Both the position numbers and the translations under genes were made by a program. From Nitrososphaeraceae archaeon (GTDB taxonomy: Archaea; Thermoproteota; Nitrososphaeria; Nitrososphaerales; Nitrososphaeraceae), in the NCBI GenBank assembly GCA_030038695.1, contig JASHSN010000373.1, forward strand, positions 1 through 7,340: 7,340 nt of DNA, in the 5' to 3' direction. Of this stretch, positions 1-5,351 are shown in pieces; the stretch's first letter is position 1, and every line of letters starts with the position of its first letter. The notes beneath the pieces were generated by a model. The model was not told the DNA's origin. It saw only the letters and a program-made list of their open reading frames with translations, and made no database searches.

Positions 1-1035
1 GACGCACTTCATTTCAAATCGGACATGATATCATCTTCTATAGTTATTGTGGGGCTGTTTTTCGTATTCACATTTCATGCTCCAAAGGCTGATGCCTATG
101 CGGCAATAACAGTAGCAGGAATGATGATATATACCTCTCTTGGTCTAGGAAGAAGGACATTAGATGTATTGTTGGATAAGGCACCTAAAGGTGCGTATCA
201 GCTAGTACTAGAAGCCGTGTCTGGATTAGACGGTGTTGACAGGGCACACGATATTCGCATCAGGAAGATGGGATCGAAAACTTTTGTTGATATGCATATC
301 GGAGTTCCAAGAACAAGTACACATGATAAAGCGCATAAAGTAGCAACATCGGTTGAAGAAAAAATAAGAGAAGTACTTCCTGCCGCTGATGTCCTGGTAC
401 ACGTGGATGCAACGGAATCAGCAAACGAAACCATAACTGATCGGATCAGACTTGTTGCTGCAGAAACAGAAGGCATAAAGAATGTTCATTCAATATTTTT
501 GTCAAACATAACGCCAACATTTGGATCATCCGAATTGGCTAACGGAGAAGCTGTTACCGATCCGAAAAAAGGGGACCTTGACTACCTTGAGAGAAAAGGA
601 AAACGCATGTTACATCTGTACCTTGATGTACAGATGAACCAAAATTTTGACCTTAAGACCGCTCACGGCATTATAGATTCATTTGAAAAAAGATTGAAGG
701 AAGAAGCTCCGGAGTTAAGAGACATCACTGCTCATATTGAAACAGAAACGAGCGAATACGTATCAATAGGGACCGAAAAGATACCAGGCAGATCGTACTT
801 AGAAAGAATAAGAAATGCAGCGCTATCTGTAGATGGGGTAGTTGATTGCAAAGACATTGGGGTAGTATACATCAGTGATGAACAGCACATTACTTTGTCA
901 ATAACGATCAAATCTACACCTGAAAAAACGATAAAGACAATAGAAGATGCACACAAATTAGCAACGGATGTTCAAAACTTAGTGATGAAGCAAACCGGTG
1001 CTTCTAGAGTTGTAGTACATACAGAACCGGACTAA
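1..1035 (+). CDS. Cation diffusion facilitator (CDF) metal exporter, 3' part
   Basis: Divalent metal/proton antiporter of the CDF family, expected in the cytoplasmic membrane to export zinc or a similar ion. The frame is open from base 1, so the gene begins outside the window and the ATG at 25 is internal. The first codons read DALHFKSD; His4 and Asp8 form the HxxxD metal site of transmembrane helix 5. Helix 5 (about residues 9-27) and helix 6 (about 32-50) follow, then a cytoplasmic part of about 290 residues. The family normally has a single dimerisation domain of about 80 residues there. Here I see three similar units at about 64-138, 145-250 (with an insert of about 30 residues) and 264-343, each opening with an 'I/V..A....GV/I..' helix and closing on a strand like VLVHVD, ITAHIE or VVVHTE. 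The family call is firm; the metal is unknown. A hairpin follows the stop. Confidence 0.92.
   Translation, partial: DALHFKSDMISSSIVIVGLFFVFTFHAPKADAYAAITVAGMMIYTSLGLGRRTLDVLLDKAPKGAYQLVLEAVSGLDGVDRAHDIRIRKMGSKTFVDMHIGVPRTSTHDKAHKVATSVEEKIREVLPAADVLVHVDATESANETITDRIRLVAAETEGIKNVHSIFLSNITPTFGSSELANGEAVTDPKKGDLDYLERKGKRMLHLYLDVQMNQNFDLKTAHGIIDSFEKRLKEEAPELRDITAHIETETSEYVSIGTEKIPGRSYLERIRNAALSVDGVVDCKDIGVVYISDEQHITLSITIKSTPEKTIKTIEDAHKLATDVQNLVMKQTGASRVVVHTEPD
190..1029 (+). repeat. Three tandem ZT-dimer-like domains within the CDF gene
   Basis: Protein-level internal repeat. The units lie at about 190-414, 433-750 and 790-1029. Shared landmarks are an opening amphipathic helix with a G-(V/I) turn (GLDGVDRA, ETEGIKNV, SVDGVVDC), a strand pair, a second helix with an AH dipeptide (DKAHKVAT, KTAHGIID, EDAHKLAT) and a last strand with a central His. 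The middle unit has a loop of roughly 30 residues between its first two strands. The similarity was judged by eye and not by a profile search. Confidence 0.7.
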
Positions 1036-1046
1036 CGTACCGGTAG

Positions 1047-1067
1047 TACCTTGTTAAGATCAAGGTA
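1047..1067. terminator. Hairpin between convergent genes, possible terminator
   Basis: A perfect 7-base inverted repeat (taccttg / caaggta) around a 7-base loop starts 12 bases after the CDF stop codon and 68 bases beyond the stop of the convergent membrane-protein gene. Its position suits transcript ends on either strand. There is no strong T-run directly after it, and archaeal termination relies mostly on T-runs, so the terminator role is uncertain. Confidence 0.35.
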
Positions 1068-1134
1068 AATATGTAATACAAAAGATTTGTTATCGTGATT
1101 TCAGATAAAACAGATATACCTGCGACACCTCTCA

Positions 1135-2598
1135 TTATCTGATCTTGTTTATAGAAAATAGCTCATTAGAATAAATATTACTCTTATTGTCTCTTGTGTC
1201 CGAATACTGAATTAGATACACCGGTCCGACTGGGTGTTTGATTAATCCACTCGTCAATGCTGGTAAATCATCGGAGAAGCGAAAAGTACGGTGATCGTGC
1301 AAATACAACTCCATAAAACCACGCCAATGTTTTTCTCCTATAATAATCGAATTGGGTTGTGTATTTTTATTAATCCATGAAATTGCAGATATTATCTTGT
1401 TATTATCACTTAGCTCAAGGGAATTATATTGCATACTAGGAGGAACAAAATGATCTGTATAGCTACGGGCAACTCCATACCACAACATGAATGGTTCACG
1501 AGCATTTGGCAATATCTCGTATAATATACCCATCATTATGAAAATGCCTAAAACAGAAAAGGGTAGTATTGTGGAAGCGAGATTCGAAAGTCGGTGGGGT
1601 CTTATCTTTATACTGAGGACTAACTGATATATGCCATATGCAGAAAAAATTGAAAGAATAATCCCTAGCAAAATAATCCATCTATCTGAAACCAATGAAT
1701 GATTTAACGGAAAAACAGTCCATGAAAATGAGGCAGCTGCTGTTATCAATAGAGGAATTTTGAGCAAAATGCCATTCTTCAATTTTACAAATCCAATTAC
1801 ACCGGTCGGAACAAGTAAGCCATCTACAACTAGAAATAAGTACAATAAATTTTTTGGATTATAAAAATTGGAACGAAGTGATGAACCGTGGTCCGTTTTC
1901 GAAATAGCATCATGAACTATATTACTTGTGATATTATGGTTTATGGACAATTCCATTGTAAAGAAACTAAGAGCTAAGATTGTGCACAAAATAACAGGCT
2001 TAGTCTTAAAAATACATGAATAAATTATAAGAGACACGATGAATAACGAACCAACTATTCTAGCAGTCGAGACAGTTAATACACACAAGATAATGGTGAG
2101 AATAAATTTCCAACCTAAATTCTTAGGTTCGTTTTTTTCGGATTCTCTGTAAATCAGTGCAAATACAAAAAGCATCATAGTAAGTGCGAAAACATCTCGA
2201 TGAAGATCCCATGTTGTTCTGAGTACTGCGATCTGAAAAATTACAAACGCTGTGACAAAAAAAGCATTTTTACTATCAACTTTCAATACTTTTCGCGCGA
2301 TTAAACATACGGAAACCGAAAAAAATCCAAACGTCACAGTAGCAAAAATTACGACGGTGGTATGTGGAGTAAGGCCAGTTGCAATTTGTGTCAGATGAAG
2401 AAAGGAAACGTAAAGGGGGAACTGTGATGATATCTGAGTCCAATGATCAGCAAAATTAGTTGTCACGGGAATGTAATAGTTGATCACATCGTAACCAATT
2501 GGATAAGGAAATGCAAATAACTCTGGGACTAGACGTACCACACAACCCATAATAAATACCATTAATGGTAAAAACCATTGTTTATCGGTAATATTCAA
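1135..2598 (-). CDS. Polytopic membrane protein, probable GT-C type glycosyltransferase
   Basis: A 487-residue integral membrane protein with about 10-11 hydrophobic helices up to residue ~360, then a soluble C-terminal segment of about 125 residues. The plan resembles lipid-linked-sugar glycosyltransferases of the GT-C superfamily: helix 1 (about 9-29), then an extracytoplasmic loop with an acidic motif (PYPIGYDVINYY, Asp37), and a DLHRD motif (131-135) at the start of a later helix. Such enzymes transfer sugars from dolichyl phosphate outside the membrane in S-layer or lipid glycosylation. The start is TTG at 2596-2598: an in-frame TGA lies eight codons upstream, no ATG or GTG lies between, and the first internal ATG (residue 13) would cut into helix 1. 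It converges on the CDF gene. The GT-C label rests on topology and loop motif only; another polytopic family is possible. Confidence 0.7.
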   Translation of the reverse strand: MNITDKQWFLPLMVFIMGCVVRLVPELFAFPYPIGYDVINYYIPVTTNFADHWTQISSQFPLYVSFLHLTQIATGLTPHTTVVIFATVTFGFFSVSVCLIARKVLKVDSKNAFFVTAFVIFQIAVLRTTWDLHRDVFALTMMLFVFALIYRESEKNEPKNLGWKFILTIILCVLTVSTARIVGSLFIVSLIIYSCIFKTKPVILCTILALSFFTMELSINHNITSNIVHDAISKTDHGSSLRSNFYNPKNLLYLFLVVDGLLVPTGVIGFVKLKNGILLKIPLLITAAASFSWTVFPLNHSLVSDRWIILLGIILSIFSAYGIYQLVLSIKIRPHRLSNLASTILPFSVLGIFIMMGILYEILPNAREPFMLWYGVARSYTDHFVPPSMQYNSLELSDNNKIISAISWINKNTQPNSIIIGEKHWRGFMELYLHDHRTFRFSDDLPALTSGLIKHPVGPVYLIQYSDTRDNKSNIYSNELFSINKIR

Positions 2599-2632
2599 TT
2601 TACGAACTAAATGGTAAATTCAGATCATACCG

Positions 2633-2641
2633 TAATTATTT
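2633..2641 (-). promoter_or_regulatory. Possible TATA box of the GT-C-like gene
   Basis: The minus strand reads aaataatta, centred about 39 bases before the TTG start. That matches the 35-39 base spacing of the other probable TATA boxes here and would give a leader of roughly 13 bases. The region is AT-rich, so chance cannot be excluded. Confidence 0.35.
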
Positions 2642-2666
2642 GTTGCAGTACCTCCTGCTGCAACAA
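2640..2666. promoter_or_regulatory. 9-bp inverted repeat, possible operator or 5' hairpin
   Basis: Perfect arms ttgttgcag and ctngcaacaa-type complement (exactly ctgcaacaa) flank a 9-base centre, tacctcctg. It lies 42-68 bases before the TTG start of the GT-C-like gene and touches the upstream side of its probable TATA box, where archaeal regulators often bind. If transcription starts further upstream it would instead form a hairpin at the 5' end of the mRNA. On the minus strand the loop contains GGAGGT, but no start codon stands at a suitable distance from it. Confidence 0.45.
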
Positions 2667-2711
2667 GGAACGGTAGAAAGCGGCTTTTATGCTTGTAAAA
2701 TAACCTTTTGA

Positions 2712-2819
2712 TTATTCTGCCACATCCTCGGGTATCGATTTTGTATTATTTAGTAAAGATCTCATACCAGATAGGATGTCCTAGCACTGCTGGCAATCAT
2801 TTTTTGGGTGCTCTGACAT
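2712..2819 (-). pseudogene. Small CxxC protein frame interrupted by an in-frame TAG
   Basis: From the ATG at 2817-2819 the minus strand reads MSEHPKNDCQQC, then TAG (2781-2783), then DILSGMRSLLNNTKSIPEDV and two further residues to TAA at 2712-2714. Both halves look like protein: a Cys-x-x-Cys motif followed by an amphipathic helix and an acidic tail. Without the TAG it would be a 35-residue protein. The TAG is one base from AAG (Lys), CAG (Gln) or TTG (Leu). It lies 56 bases after the stop of the upstream zinc-ribbon gene, on the same strand, so the two could share a transcript. It may be a gene killed by a nonsense mutation, a sequencing error or, less likely, a read-through gene. I do not recognise the family. 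Confidence 0.42.
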
Positions 2820-2875
2820 TATGTCGGCTGTTTCTATTTCACAGCTTTTTCCATCTTGCGCAATGTAGGATCATA

Positions 2876-3193
2876 TCAACTGCCAACTCGTTTCATCTTA
2901 GAGCCACATTTTGGACACGCAGCTTCTTTATGTTTTGTCCCGCAGCTCATACAGTAGTATTTCAGCGAATTATCGCCGAAGCCTGAAGATGAGGACATAG
3001 AACCAAACATCCCTGCACCCATTCTTCCCATCATTCTTTTTCTCATATAGAAGTTGAGCAGAATGAAAACTCCTATTATAACGACTAACGAAAGGGGAAA
3101 AGGTATGATGAGAGAAATGGCGAGGCTGATACCTAGGGATAGCCCTAACCACATTATTTGGTTAATAAGGAACTTCTTGTTATTGGTACTCAA
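2876..3193 (-). CDS. Small membrane protein with C-terminal zinc ribbon
   Basis: A 105-residue protein of unknown function. Two hydrophobic helices (about 12-32 and 33-50) are separated by a short PFP turn. A linker rich in Met, Gly and Ser (51-75) follows, then a four-cysteine zinc ribbon: Cys81-x-x-Cys84 and Cys93-x-x-Cys96, the second pair in CPKCGSKM. The likely arrangement is a helical hairpin in the membrane with the ribbon in the cytoplasm; this plan is common among uncharacterised archaeal proteins. The start is TTG at 3191-3193: no ATG or GTG lies between it and the in-frame stop upstream, and a good TATA box is centred 37-38 bases before it. The ATG at residue 14 is the alternative, but it would begin inside helix 1. 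A small CxxC frame follows on the same strand after 56 bases. Confidence 0.82.
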   Translation of the reverse strand: MSTNNKKFLINQIMWLGLSLGISLAISLIIPFPLSLVVIIGVFILLNFYMRKRMMGRMGAGMFGSMSSSSGFGDNSLKYYCMSCGTKHKEAACPKCGSKMKRVGS

Positions 3194-3225
3194 ATGCTCG
3201 TCAGTTACTATTTGTGCTTCCGGTC

Positions 3226-3235
3226 TTATAAAATA
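3226..3235 (-). promoter_or_regulatory. TATA box of the membrane zinc-ribbon gene
   Basis: The minus strand reads tattttataa, a close match to the archaeal TATA element. Transcription would start about 25 bases downstream, leaving a leader of about 10 bases before the TTG start at 3193. This is the main support for choosing TTG over the internal ATG. Confidence 0.6.
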
Positions 3236-3254
3236 GCTGCTGGTTACTATCTTT

Positions 3255-3374
3255 TTATTTCAAAGGATACGAATGAAGAACTGTTAAACCTTCATGCCTT
3301 TTCTGAAATGAATTTCCGTTTTTCGTTCTGTAGTATACGATAATTGTTCCTGTCTCGCGATACACAAATGCCAA
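3255..3374 (-). CDS. Possible small protein, start uncertain
   Basis: The minus-strand frame is open from 3446 to a TAA at 3255-3257 and reads like protein throughout. It includes WSFKFRLRGAELAFVYRE and then TGTIIVYYRTKNGNSFQKRH, suggesting alternating beta strands, and ends in HSYPLK. No ATG or GTG stands at a usable place. The first acceptable start is TTG at 3372-3374 (39 residues), but the convincing reading begins earlier, at about residue -16, next to or overlapping the tail of the HExxH gene. Either it starts at an unusual codon, or a frameshift has cut off the 5' end and this is a remnant. It ends 20 bases before the TATA box of the zinc-ribbon gene, so it does not collide with that promoter. 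I do not recognise it. Confidence 0.35.
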   Translation of the reverse strand: MAFVYRETGTIIVYYRTKNGNSFQKRHEGLTVLHSYPLK

Positions 3375-3420
3375 TTCCGCGCCGCGCAGTCGAAATTTGA
3401 AACTCCAGATATTGTATCTT

Positions 3421-3786
3421 CTACGTAGTCTTGATTCTTGCTTCCTCTACTGCCTTTTTATATGACAGTATGAAATGTTGAGCGTACAGGTCAGCCCGCT
3501 TTTCTGACCCTCTGTGTTTGCCTGTCCATGATCTTATATGATGATAATATTCATGTAACACCACAAAAGGATTGTAGAAGATATCAGAGTTTAATGCATA
3601 TATTTTTCTCTCTTTTTGAACGTAAACTGCGTATACGGTTCTTCTCTTGCCTTTGATTGTACCAACTACGATTTTAGGAGTATCAACATGATAGAAATCG
3701 CTTAATCGTTCCAGTGCCACCTCTGTTTGTTTGTTGAGGATGAGATGGACTATTTTTGCCTGCATTAAATAGTCTGGCGCAGACAT
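3421..3786 (-). CDS. Minimal HExxH metalloprotease-like protein
   Basis: A 121-residue soluble protein with a zinc-peptidase motif: H78-E-Y-Y-H82 (followed by H83) in a helix, preceded by a strand-rich part (about 38-70) with alternating hydrophobic residues. Glu95, in a segment reading GSEKRADLYAQHF, is a plausible third zinc ligand; the E..AD.(F/Y)A pattern after HExxH resembles the ImmA/IrrE peptidase group (DUF955) and related minimal gluzincins. No helix-turn-helix or signal peptide is visible, so a cytoplasmic location is expected. The partner or substrate is unknown. The ATG at 3784-3786 is the only good start, since a TAA lies 13 codons upstream with no ATG, GTG or TTG between. Zinc binding and the third ligand are inferences from motif; the protein could be non-catalytic. 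Confidence 0.8.
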   Translation of the reverse strand: MSAPDYLMQAKIVHLILNKQTEVALERLSDFYHVDTPKIVVGTIKGKRRTVYAVYVQKERKIYALNSDIFYNPFVVLHEYYHHIRSWTGKHRGSEKRADLYAQHFILSYKKAVEEARIKTT

Positions 3787-3820
3787 AAGAGAATAGACTA
3801 AAATAACATGGAATAAGGTG

Positions 3821-3829
3821 ATTTAATAA
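3821..3829 (-). promoter_or_regulatory. Possible TATA box of the HExxH gene
   Basis: The minus strand reads ttattaaat, centred about 39 bases before the ATG, the same spacing as for the other minus-strand genes here. Several other AT-rich stretches lie nearby, so the assignment is tentative. Confidence 0.35.
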
Positions 3830-3923
3830 GGTTATTTAATCTTCTTTTCGAAATACTAATCAACGCCCTCATTCTCAATTAGGGACCGGGTTACAACAAT
3901 CTTTTAAATGGTGAATTAACTTG

Positions 3924-4028
3924 TTACCTGAGGCTCGAGTATTGATTATTACATTCGATTTTTTCATTCATTGAAGGTACCATTCCCAGTTTTACAAATA
4001 GGTCTGCGAGTTTGTAACTGCGACTCAT
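3924..4028 (-). CDS. Possible 34-residue protein divergent from isocitrate dehydrogenase
   Basis: ATG at 4026-4028, TAA at 3924-3926. The product begins MSRSYKLADLFVKLGM, which looks like an amphipathic helix, continues VPSMNEKIECNNQY and ends in SSLR. The composition is normal for a soluble protein, and a TATA-like element (4059-4067) is centred about 36 bases before the ATG, the same geometry as for the recognised genes. An 8-1-8 palindrome adjoins that element. The frame lies in a gap of 329 bases between the HExxH gene and the dehydrogenase gene. At this length coding potential cannot be proven by eye, no family is recognised, and it may also be the surviving 5' end of a longer gene. The rest of the gap, 3787-3923, holds only the HExxH promoter region and a weak 24-codon frame. 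Confidence 0.35.
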   Translation of the reverse strand: MSRSYKLADLFVKLGMVPSMNEKIECNNQYSSLR

Positions 4029-4045
4029 TCAATCGATAACTCGAC

Positions 4046-4062
4046 TAACAATCTGATTGTTA
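4046..4062. promoter_or_regulatory. 8-1-8 palindrome between divergent promoters, possible operator
   Basis: The sequence taacaatc t gattgtta is a perfect 8-base dyad around one central base. It overlaps or abuts the TATA-like element of the leftward small frame (4059-4067) and ends 14 bases before the TATA box of the rightward dehydrogenase gene (4077-4085). A dimeric regulator bound here could block the leftward promoter and activate or repress the rightward one. The regulator is unknown. Confidence 0.5.
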
Positions 4063-4067
4063 TATTA
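4059..4067 (-). promoter_or_regulatory. TATA-like element of the leftward 34-codon frame
   Basis: The minus strand reads taatataac, about 36 bases before the ATG at 4028 by its centre. It partly overlaps the palindrome at 4046-4062. Confidence 0.4.
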
Positions 4068-4076
4068 GCCAAATAG

Positions 4077-4085
4077 ATATAAATA
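4077..4085 (+). promoter_or_regulatory. TATA box of the isocitrate dehydrogenase gene
   Basis: atataaata, centred about 35 bases before the ATG at 4116. Transcription is expected near 4106, giving a leader of about 10 bases. This decides the start codon, because the in-frame TTG at 4095 would lie upstream of the transcript start. Confidence 0.6.
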
Positions 4086-4115
4086 GAGAGGATTTTGCCT
4101 CCTAAATTGGTTTCA

Positions 4116-5141
4116 ATGTCAAATAAAACTGCTGCCGTTATTAGAGGAGATGGCACCGGTCCTGAACTCGTGAAGGCGATGATTAAGGTTCTAATAGCAT
4201 GTGATACTAAGATAAAATTGATAACGTGTGATGCCGGATCAGAGTGGTGGCAAAAAGAAGGTGGCGATTCATATATTTCCGAAGATGTTTGGAAGATATT
4301 AAAAGATAGCGATGCTTGCTTTAAAGGACCCACAACTACCATTCCAAACCCAGACGCTCCACGCAGCGTAGCAGTCAGTATCCGACAAAAATTTGAATTA
4401 TTTGCCAATGTACGACCTATTAAAACGTACAAAAACGCTGAAAGACAGCTAAACTTTATATGTGTGCGTGAAGCCACCGAGGGCCTTTATGCCGGGATCG
4501 AATTCAAAATCAGGGATGAATCCGCGATTGCAATTCGTAAGATAACTAAAAAGGGATGTGAAAGGGTTACCAAAAAGGGATTTCAGGTTGCAAATGATCT
4601 AGGTTTTAATAAAGTCTTTGCAATTACGAAAAGGAATATCTTAAAGGAAACTGACGGAATATTCTGGGCTGCGGTAGAAAAGACTCAAAACGAATTTAAA
4701 AATATTGAAGTAGAAGAATATTATGTCGACAATATGACACAACAGCTTGTAAAGAATCCAGAGAGATTTAACAACAGTGTCTTGCTTAGCACTAATTTAT
4801 TCATGGATATAATTTCGGAGTGCGCATCGGGGCATGTCGGATCTATAGGAAATGTCTATTCTGGCAACTATGGAAATGATTATGCAATGTTTGAGCCAGC
4901 ACATGGTAGCGCCCCTAAATACACCGATAAAAACAAGGTAAATCCTGTTGCGACTATTTTATCTGGTGCATGGATGGTTGAATACCTTGGAGAAAAACAC
5001 ATTTCCAAGGCAATCTTCAAAGCTACCGAAGACGTCATCAATGAAAATAAGTATGTTACCTATGATCTAGGTGGTAAAGCTACTCTATCTGAGATGAGTG
5101 ATGAAATTGCAACAAAGGCTGCTAAGTTATTAAGAAAATAG
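4116..5141 (+). CDS. icd: Isocitrate dehydrogenase (NADP type by signature), isocitrate/isopropylmalate dehydrogenase family
   Basis: A cytoplasmic 341-residue beta-decarboxylating dehydrogenase, expected to turn isocitrate into 2-oxoglutarate, CO2 and NAD(P)H in the citric acid cycle. Landmarks: GDGTGPE (11-17); substrate loop RSVAVSIRQKFELFANVRP with Ser84, Arg90 and Arg100; Arg118 and Tyr125 (EGLYAG); Lys172; Asp205 (VDNM); Asp231 (NLFMD); cofactor loop HGSAPKYTDKNKVNP. By alignment in memory to E. coli Icd these match S113, R119, R129, R153, Y160, K230, D283 and D307. Lys268-Tyr269 and Tyr316 match K344, Y345 and Y391, the NADP-type residues. Oddities: Ala86 where Icd has N115, Glu235 where the third metal Asp (D311) is expected, and Gly320 where Icd has R395. 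A serine at the S113 position favours isocitrate over isopropylmalate, but a related hydroxyacid is possible. The ATG at 4116 is chosen over the in-frame TTG at 4095 because of the TATA spacing. Confidence 0.88.
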   Translation: MSNKTAAVIRGDGTGPELVKAMIKVLIACDTKIKLITCDAGSEWWQKEGGDSYISEDVWKILKDSDACFKGPTTTIPNPDAPRSVAVSIRQKFELFANVRPIKTYKNAERQLNFICVREATEGLYAGIEFKIRDESAIAIRKITKKGCERVTKKGFQVANDLGFNKVFAITKRNILKETDGIFWAAVEKTQNEFKNIEVEEYYVDNMTQQLVKNPERFNNSVLLSTNLFMDIISECASGHVGSIGNVYSGNYGNDYAMFEPAHGSAPKYTDKNKVNPVATILSGAWMVEYLGEKHISKAIFKATEDVINENKYVTYDLGGKATLSEMSDEIATKAAKLLRK

Positions 5142-5351
5142 ACAATGAGGCCAACCATGTGGGTAGTTTCTGTTTGTAGAGATACTTTCGACTGTACCCC
5201 ATTTCAATCAACCGTTTCCAATTTTCATCTATTGTTGTTCTTTTTACCAACAGGGACGATCTGCCATAACATTTTTCGTTGTCTTTCGTTAGCCACTGTT
5301 AAAATAATATTCAATAATCATGCCCATGATAGTGAGTGCGCTTGTTTCCAC
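5122..5351 (-). pseudogene. Probable frameshifted small gene
   Basis: Two overlapping minus-strand frames together read like one protein of about 77 residues. The first runs from GTG at 5349-5351 to TAA at 5289-5291 and reads VETSALTIMGMIIEYYFNSG. The second is open from 5298 to TAG at 5122-5124 and includes WLTKDNEKCYGRSSLLVKR, then TIDENWKRLIEMGYSRKY and LYKQKLPTWLASL. Adding one base near 5295 would join them. The second frame has no good start of its own (first TTG at 5250). Its last 20 bases run antisense to the end of the dehydrogenase gene. I do not recognise the family; the signs of coding are amino acid composition and the W..LI.MG.S.KYLY..KLP pattern, typical of a small basic protein. 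A chance open frame or a sequencing error is possible. Confidence 0.4.

Noticed and set aside
198..476. 92-codon minus-strand frame inside the CDF gene
   Set aside because: It lies antisense to well-conserved CDF sequence and is Ser/Thr-rich in the way of a shadow frame.
732..956. 74-codon minus-strand frame inside the CDF gene
   Set aside because: It is antisense to the third dimerisation-like domain and has no recognisable composition or promoter.
2649..2657. GGAGGT on the minus strand as a ribosome binding site
   Set aside because: No ATG, GTG or TTG in a usable frame lies 5-10 bases after it; the following short ATG frame is two codons long.
2781..2783. TAG read as pyrrolysine
   Set aside because: No pyrrolysine genes are visible, the lineage inferred here is not known to use it, and a nonsense mutation is simpler.
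2708..2986. 92-codon plus-strand frame
   Set aside because: It overlaps the zinc-ribbon gene's cysteine pairs in antisense, is rich in Phe, Cys and His as shadow frames are, and runs over the broken CxxC frame.
4095..4115. TTG at 4095 as the dehydrogenase start
   Set aside because: It would precede the transcript start predicted from the TATA box at 4077-4085, and the family's sequence begins soon after the ATG at 4116.
4025..4477. 150-codon minus-strand frame across the 5' part of icd
   Set aside because: It is antisense to the conserved GDGTGPE and substrate-loop region of the dehydrogenase; its length reflects the codon pattern of the true gene.
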